Source of the DNA: Alloalcanivorax balearicus MACL04
GTDB taxonomy: Bacteria > Pseudomonadota > Gammaproteobacteria > Pseudomonadales > Alcanivoracaceae
Assembly (NCBI RefSeq): GCF_025532145.1
Contig: NZ_ARXS01000007.1
Location: 62,001 to 126,000, forward strand
Length of the DNA stretch: 64,000 nucleotides
Reading direction: 5' to 3'
The notes beneath the pieces are model-generated. The model had not been told where the DNA came from, searched no databases, and saw nothing but the letters and a program-made list of their open reading frames with translations. Numbering within the stretch: the first letter of the stretch is position 1; every line of letters starts with the position of its first letter. Positions 62,583 to 64,000 of the stretch are shown in pieces. The translations under genes and the position numbers were made by a program.

Positions 62583-63509
62583 GTGGATTTGCAATGCGAG
62601 CAATTGGAACGCTTGATCGAACGTTTTCAGCAGCGCCGGCCGCTGCGTACCGGTTCTCTGATCATTACCCTGTTCGGTGACGCCATCGTACCCAGGGGCG
62701 GCGCGGTGTGGTTGGGCAGCCTGATCGATCTGCTCGAACCCATGGGCATCAATCAGCGTCTGGTGCGCACCTCGGTGTTCCGTTTGACCCGGGAGGGCTG
62801 GCTTATTGCGGAGAAAGTAGGGCGCCGCAGTTACTATGGACTCACCGCCGCCGGCCGCCGCCGTTTCGAGAAGGCTTTCAAGCGCGTTTATTCCGGTGTG
62901 CAGCCGACCTGGGACGGCGCCTGGACGCTGGTCATCCTCAACCAGCTGGATCCGGACGCTCGCCGCGATGTGCGGCAGGAACTGGAATGGATGGGGTTTG
63001 GCGGTTTGACGCCGGGCATGGTGGCTCATCCAATGGTGGATCGGGCCGAGCTGAACGCGACTCTCCAGGAACAGAACGCGCTGGAAGACACCATCATCTT
63101 CGAAACCCGGGCCCAGGACAGTTTCGCCTCGCGGCCGTTGCGTTTGCAGGTGAGAGACGCCTGGAATCTGGAGCAGCTCTCGGAAGGGTACCGGGAATTT
63201 CTTGATCAGTTTCGTCCGCTCTGGCAGGAAATGAGCAAGCTGGAGACGCCACCGCCGATGGAATGTTTTCTGGCGCGGACGTTATTGATTCACGAGTATC
63301 GCAAACTGTTGTTGCGTGATCCGCTATTACCGGAAGAGCTGTTGCCTTCGGATTGGGAAGGCCGCGCCGCACGCCAGCTTTGCCGTAATCTCTACCGCCT
63401 CACCTACCGTGGCGCGGAAGCCTGGATGAGCGAACGCACGGAAACCGCGGAGGGGCCGTTGCCTGAGCCGGGGGATGGTTTCTATCAGCGTTTTGGCGGG
63501 CTGGATTGA
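62583..63509 (+). CDS. paaX: Phenylacetic acid degradation transcriptional repressor PaaX
   Basis: 308 residues, GTG start at 62583. Repressor of paa genes released by phenylacetyl-CoA. N-terminal winged HTH (~18-90) has TGSLIITLFGDAIVPRGGAV, INQRLVRTSVFRLTREGWL and RRSYYGLTAAGRRRFEKA; the PaaX middle and C-terminal domains have WTLVILNQLD and YRLTYRGAEAWMSE-like ends. Full family length. Divergent from the livK operon, followed by an REP palindrome and then paaG. Confidence 0.94.
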   Translation: MDLQCEQLERLIERFQQRRPLRTGSLIITLFGDAIVPRGGAVWLGSLIDLLEPMGINQRLVRTSVFRLTREGWLIAEKVGRRSYYGLTAAGRRRFEKAFKRVYSGVQPTWDGAWTLVILNQLDPDARRDVRQELEWMGFGGLTPGMVAHPMVDRAELNATLQEQNALEDTIIFETRAQDSFASRPLRLQVRDAWNLEQLSEGYREFLDQFRPLWQEMSKLETPPPMECFLARTLLIHEYRKLLLRDPLLPEELLPSDWEGRAARQLCRNLYRLTYRGAEAWMSERTETAEGPLPEPGDGFYQRFGGLD

Positions 63510-63532
63510 CTAAAACGCTGCTGGCTACAAGG

Positions 63533-63610
63533 CCGCTGTAGGAGCTTGCCTGCAAGCGAATTGTGCTTTCGGGCCGAGGACATTCGCTTGCCGGCAAGCT
63601 CCTACAGCGG
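63533..63610. repeat. REP palindrome (full inverted-repeat pair)
   Basis: CCGCTGTAGGAGCTTGCC (63533-63550) and GCAAGCGAAT on the left mirror ATTCGCTTGCCGG and CAAGCTCCTACAGCGG on the right (to 63610). Same family as 57359, with A for G in the outer arm. The ~180 nt after it up to the paaG promoter are AT-rich and hold no gene I can support. Confidence 0.8.
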
Positions 63611-63787
63611 GCTTCCCGGGCCACGCTGATTCCTTATTGAGTTTTCTTTTGGGAATTTCGGTAACACAAAGGGAGGGGGCTGTGTTTTGAGTTTATCCTG
63701 CTGAAATTAAAAGAAAAAAACGCCTTATTACGGATCCTGTTCTTGTTTTGCCTCCCTAATTCGATACATAAATATCGATTTATCGTG

Positions 63788-63815
63788 TTGACTTGTGTCA
63801 TGTCTGGGCTATGCT
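63788..63815 (+). promoter_or_regulatory. paaG promoter with TGTGTCAT motif
   Basis: TTGACT (63788-63793), 16 nt, TATGCT (63810-63815). TGTGTCAT (63794-63801) directly follows the -35 and is identical to the octamer in the paaA operator (28501-28508). Repression by PaaX is likely. Confidence 0.5.
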
Positions 63816-63905
63816 TTCCAACCATAGTTTGGCGTCGGAACTGCTCGGCGGGTCACTGTCCGGCAGGTCTGATCATCGATACCAAGAAAAGGGCAGGACC
63901 GGATT

Positions 63906-64000
63906 ATGGAGTTCGCCACCATTGAGTTTGATCTGGAAGGCGGTGTCGCCACCCTGGCACTGAACCGTCCGGAACGTCTGAACAGTTTCAATGAGCAGAT
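63906..64000 (+). CDS. paaG: 2-(1,2-epoxy-1,2-dihydrophenyl)acetyl-CoA isomerase PaaG, N-terminal part (3' end outside window)
   Basis: The first 32 codons of an enoyl-CoA hydratase/isomerase-family protein: MEFATIEFDLEGGVATLALN then RPERLNSFNEQ, the opening typical of PaaG. The crotonase active site lies outside the window. Position after paaX favours PaaG (ring-1,2-epoxide to oxepin isomerisation) over PaaF. The remaining paa genes probably continue beyond the window. Confidence 0.75.
   Translation, partial: MEFATIEFDLEGGVATLALNRPERLNSFNEQ

Noticed and set aside
1-64000. CRISPR arrays, tRNA/rRNA genes, prophage or insertion sequences
   Set aside because: No regularly spaced repeats, no cloverleaf or rRNA sequence and no transposase, integrase or phage gene was seen.

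Overview
The window reads as a GC-rich gammaproteobacterial chromosome, most likely a marine aerobe near Alcanivorax/Alloalcanivorax. That placement is an inference from the gene orders rnr-rlmB-rpsF-priB-rpsR-rplI-dnaB-alr-radA and glyA-nrdR-ribD, from the large share of CoA-ester catabolism, and from Pseudomonas-like REP palindromes. I see no prophage, insertion sequence, CRISPR array, tRNA or rRNA.

Layout. 0-9 kb holds translation and replication housekeeping genes, then a KtrAB-type potassium pair. 9-20 kb (mostly minus strand) holds a Fur-box-preceded TonB receptor with a PepSY membrane protein, an arsM / VTT-reductase fusion / DUF547 unit, a LuxR regulator, and an ECF sigma / anti-sigma / DoxX unit. 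20-28 kb has ettA, a chemoreceptor, glyA-nrdR-ribD interrupted by a four-helix-bundle gene flanked by inverted repeats, a FosA-like gene and a secreted protein of unknown function. 28.5-34.4 kb is paaABCDE-paaZ for phenylacetyl-CoA catabolism. 34.7-40.6 kb is a set of single accessory genes: a VOC protein, an SDR remnant, two AraC regulators, a tannase-family lipoprotein, OsmC and GntR.

40.8-48.9 kb is a catabolic island of two converging operons: three SDRs, a histidine phosphatase, an APH-type kinase, an ACAD10/11-like acyl-CoA dehydrogenase, an orphan TRAP binding protein and an unrecognised protein with a duplicated Cys motif. The kinase/dehydrogenase pair suggests 4-hydroxyacyl-CoA catabolism through a phosphorylated intermediate. 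49-57 kb holds a membrane protein, a 5'-nucleotidase-like lipoprotein with an altered metal ligand, and a run of secreted proteins of unknown function ending in a signal-peptidase-I homologue whose catalytic lysine is replaced by methionine. 57.6-64 kb has a branched-chain-type ABC transporter divergent from paaX, followed by the start of paaG. A TGTGTCA(T/C) motif recurs at the paaA, livK/paaX and paaG promoters, which suggests one phenylacetate regulon split over about 29 kb.

Gene starts were adjusted where Shine-Dalgarno spacing, overlaps or family length argued against the longest reading frame. Functions come from motif recognition only; no search was run.
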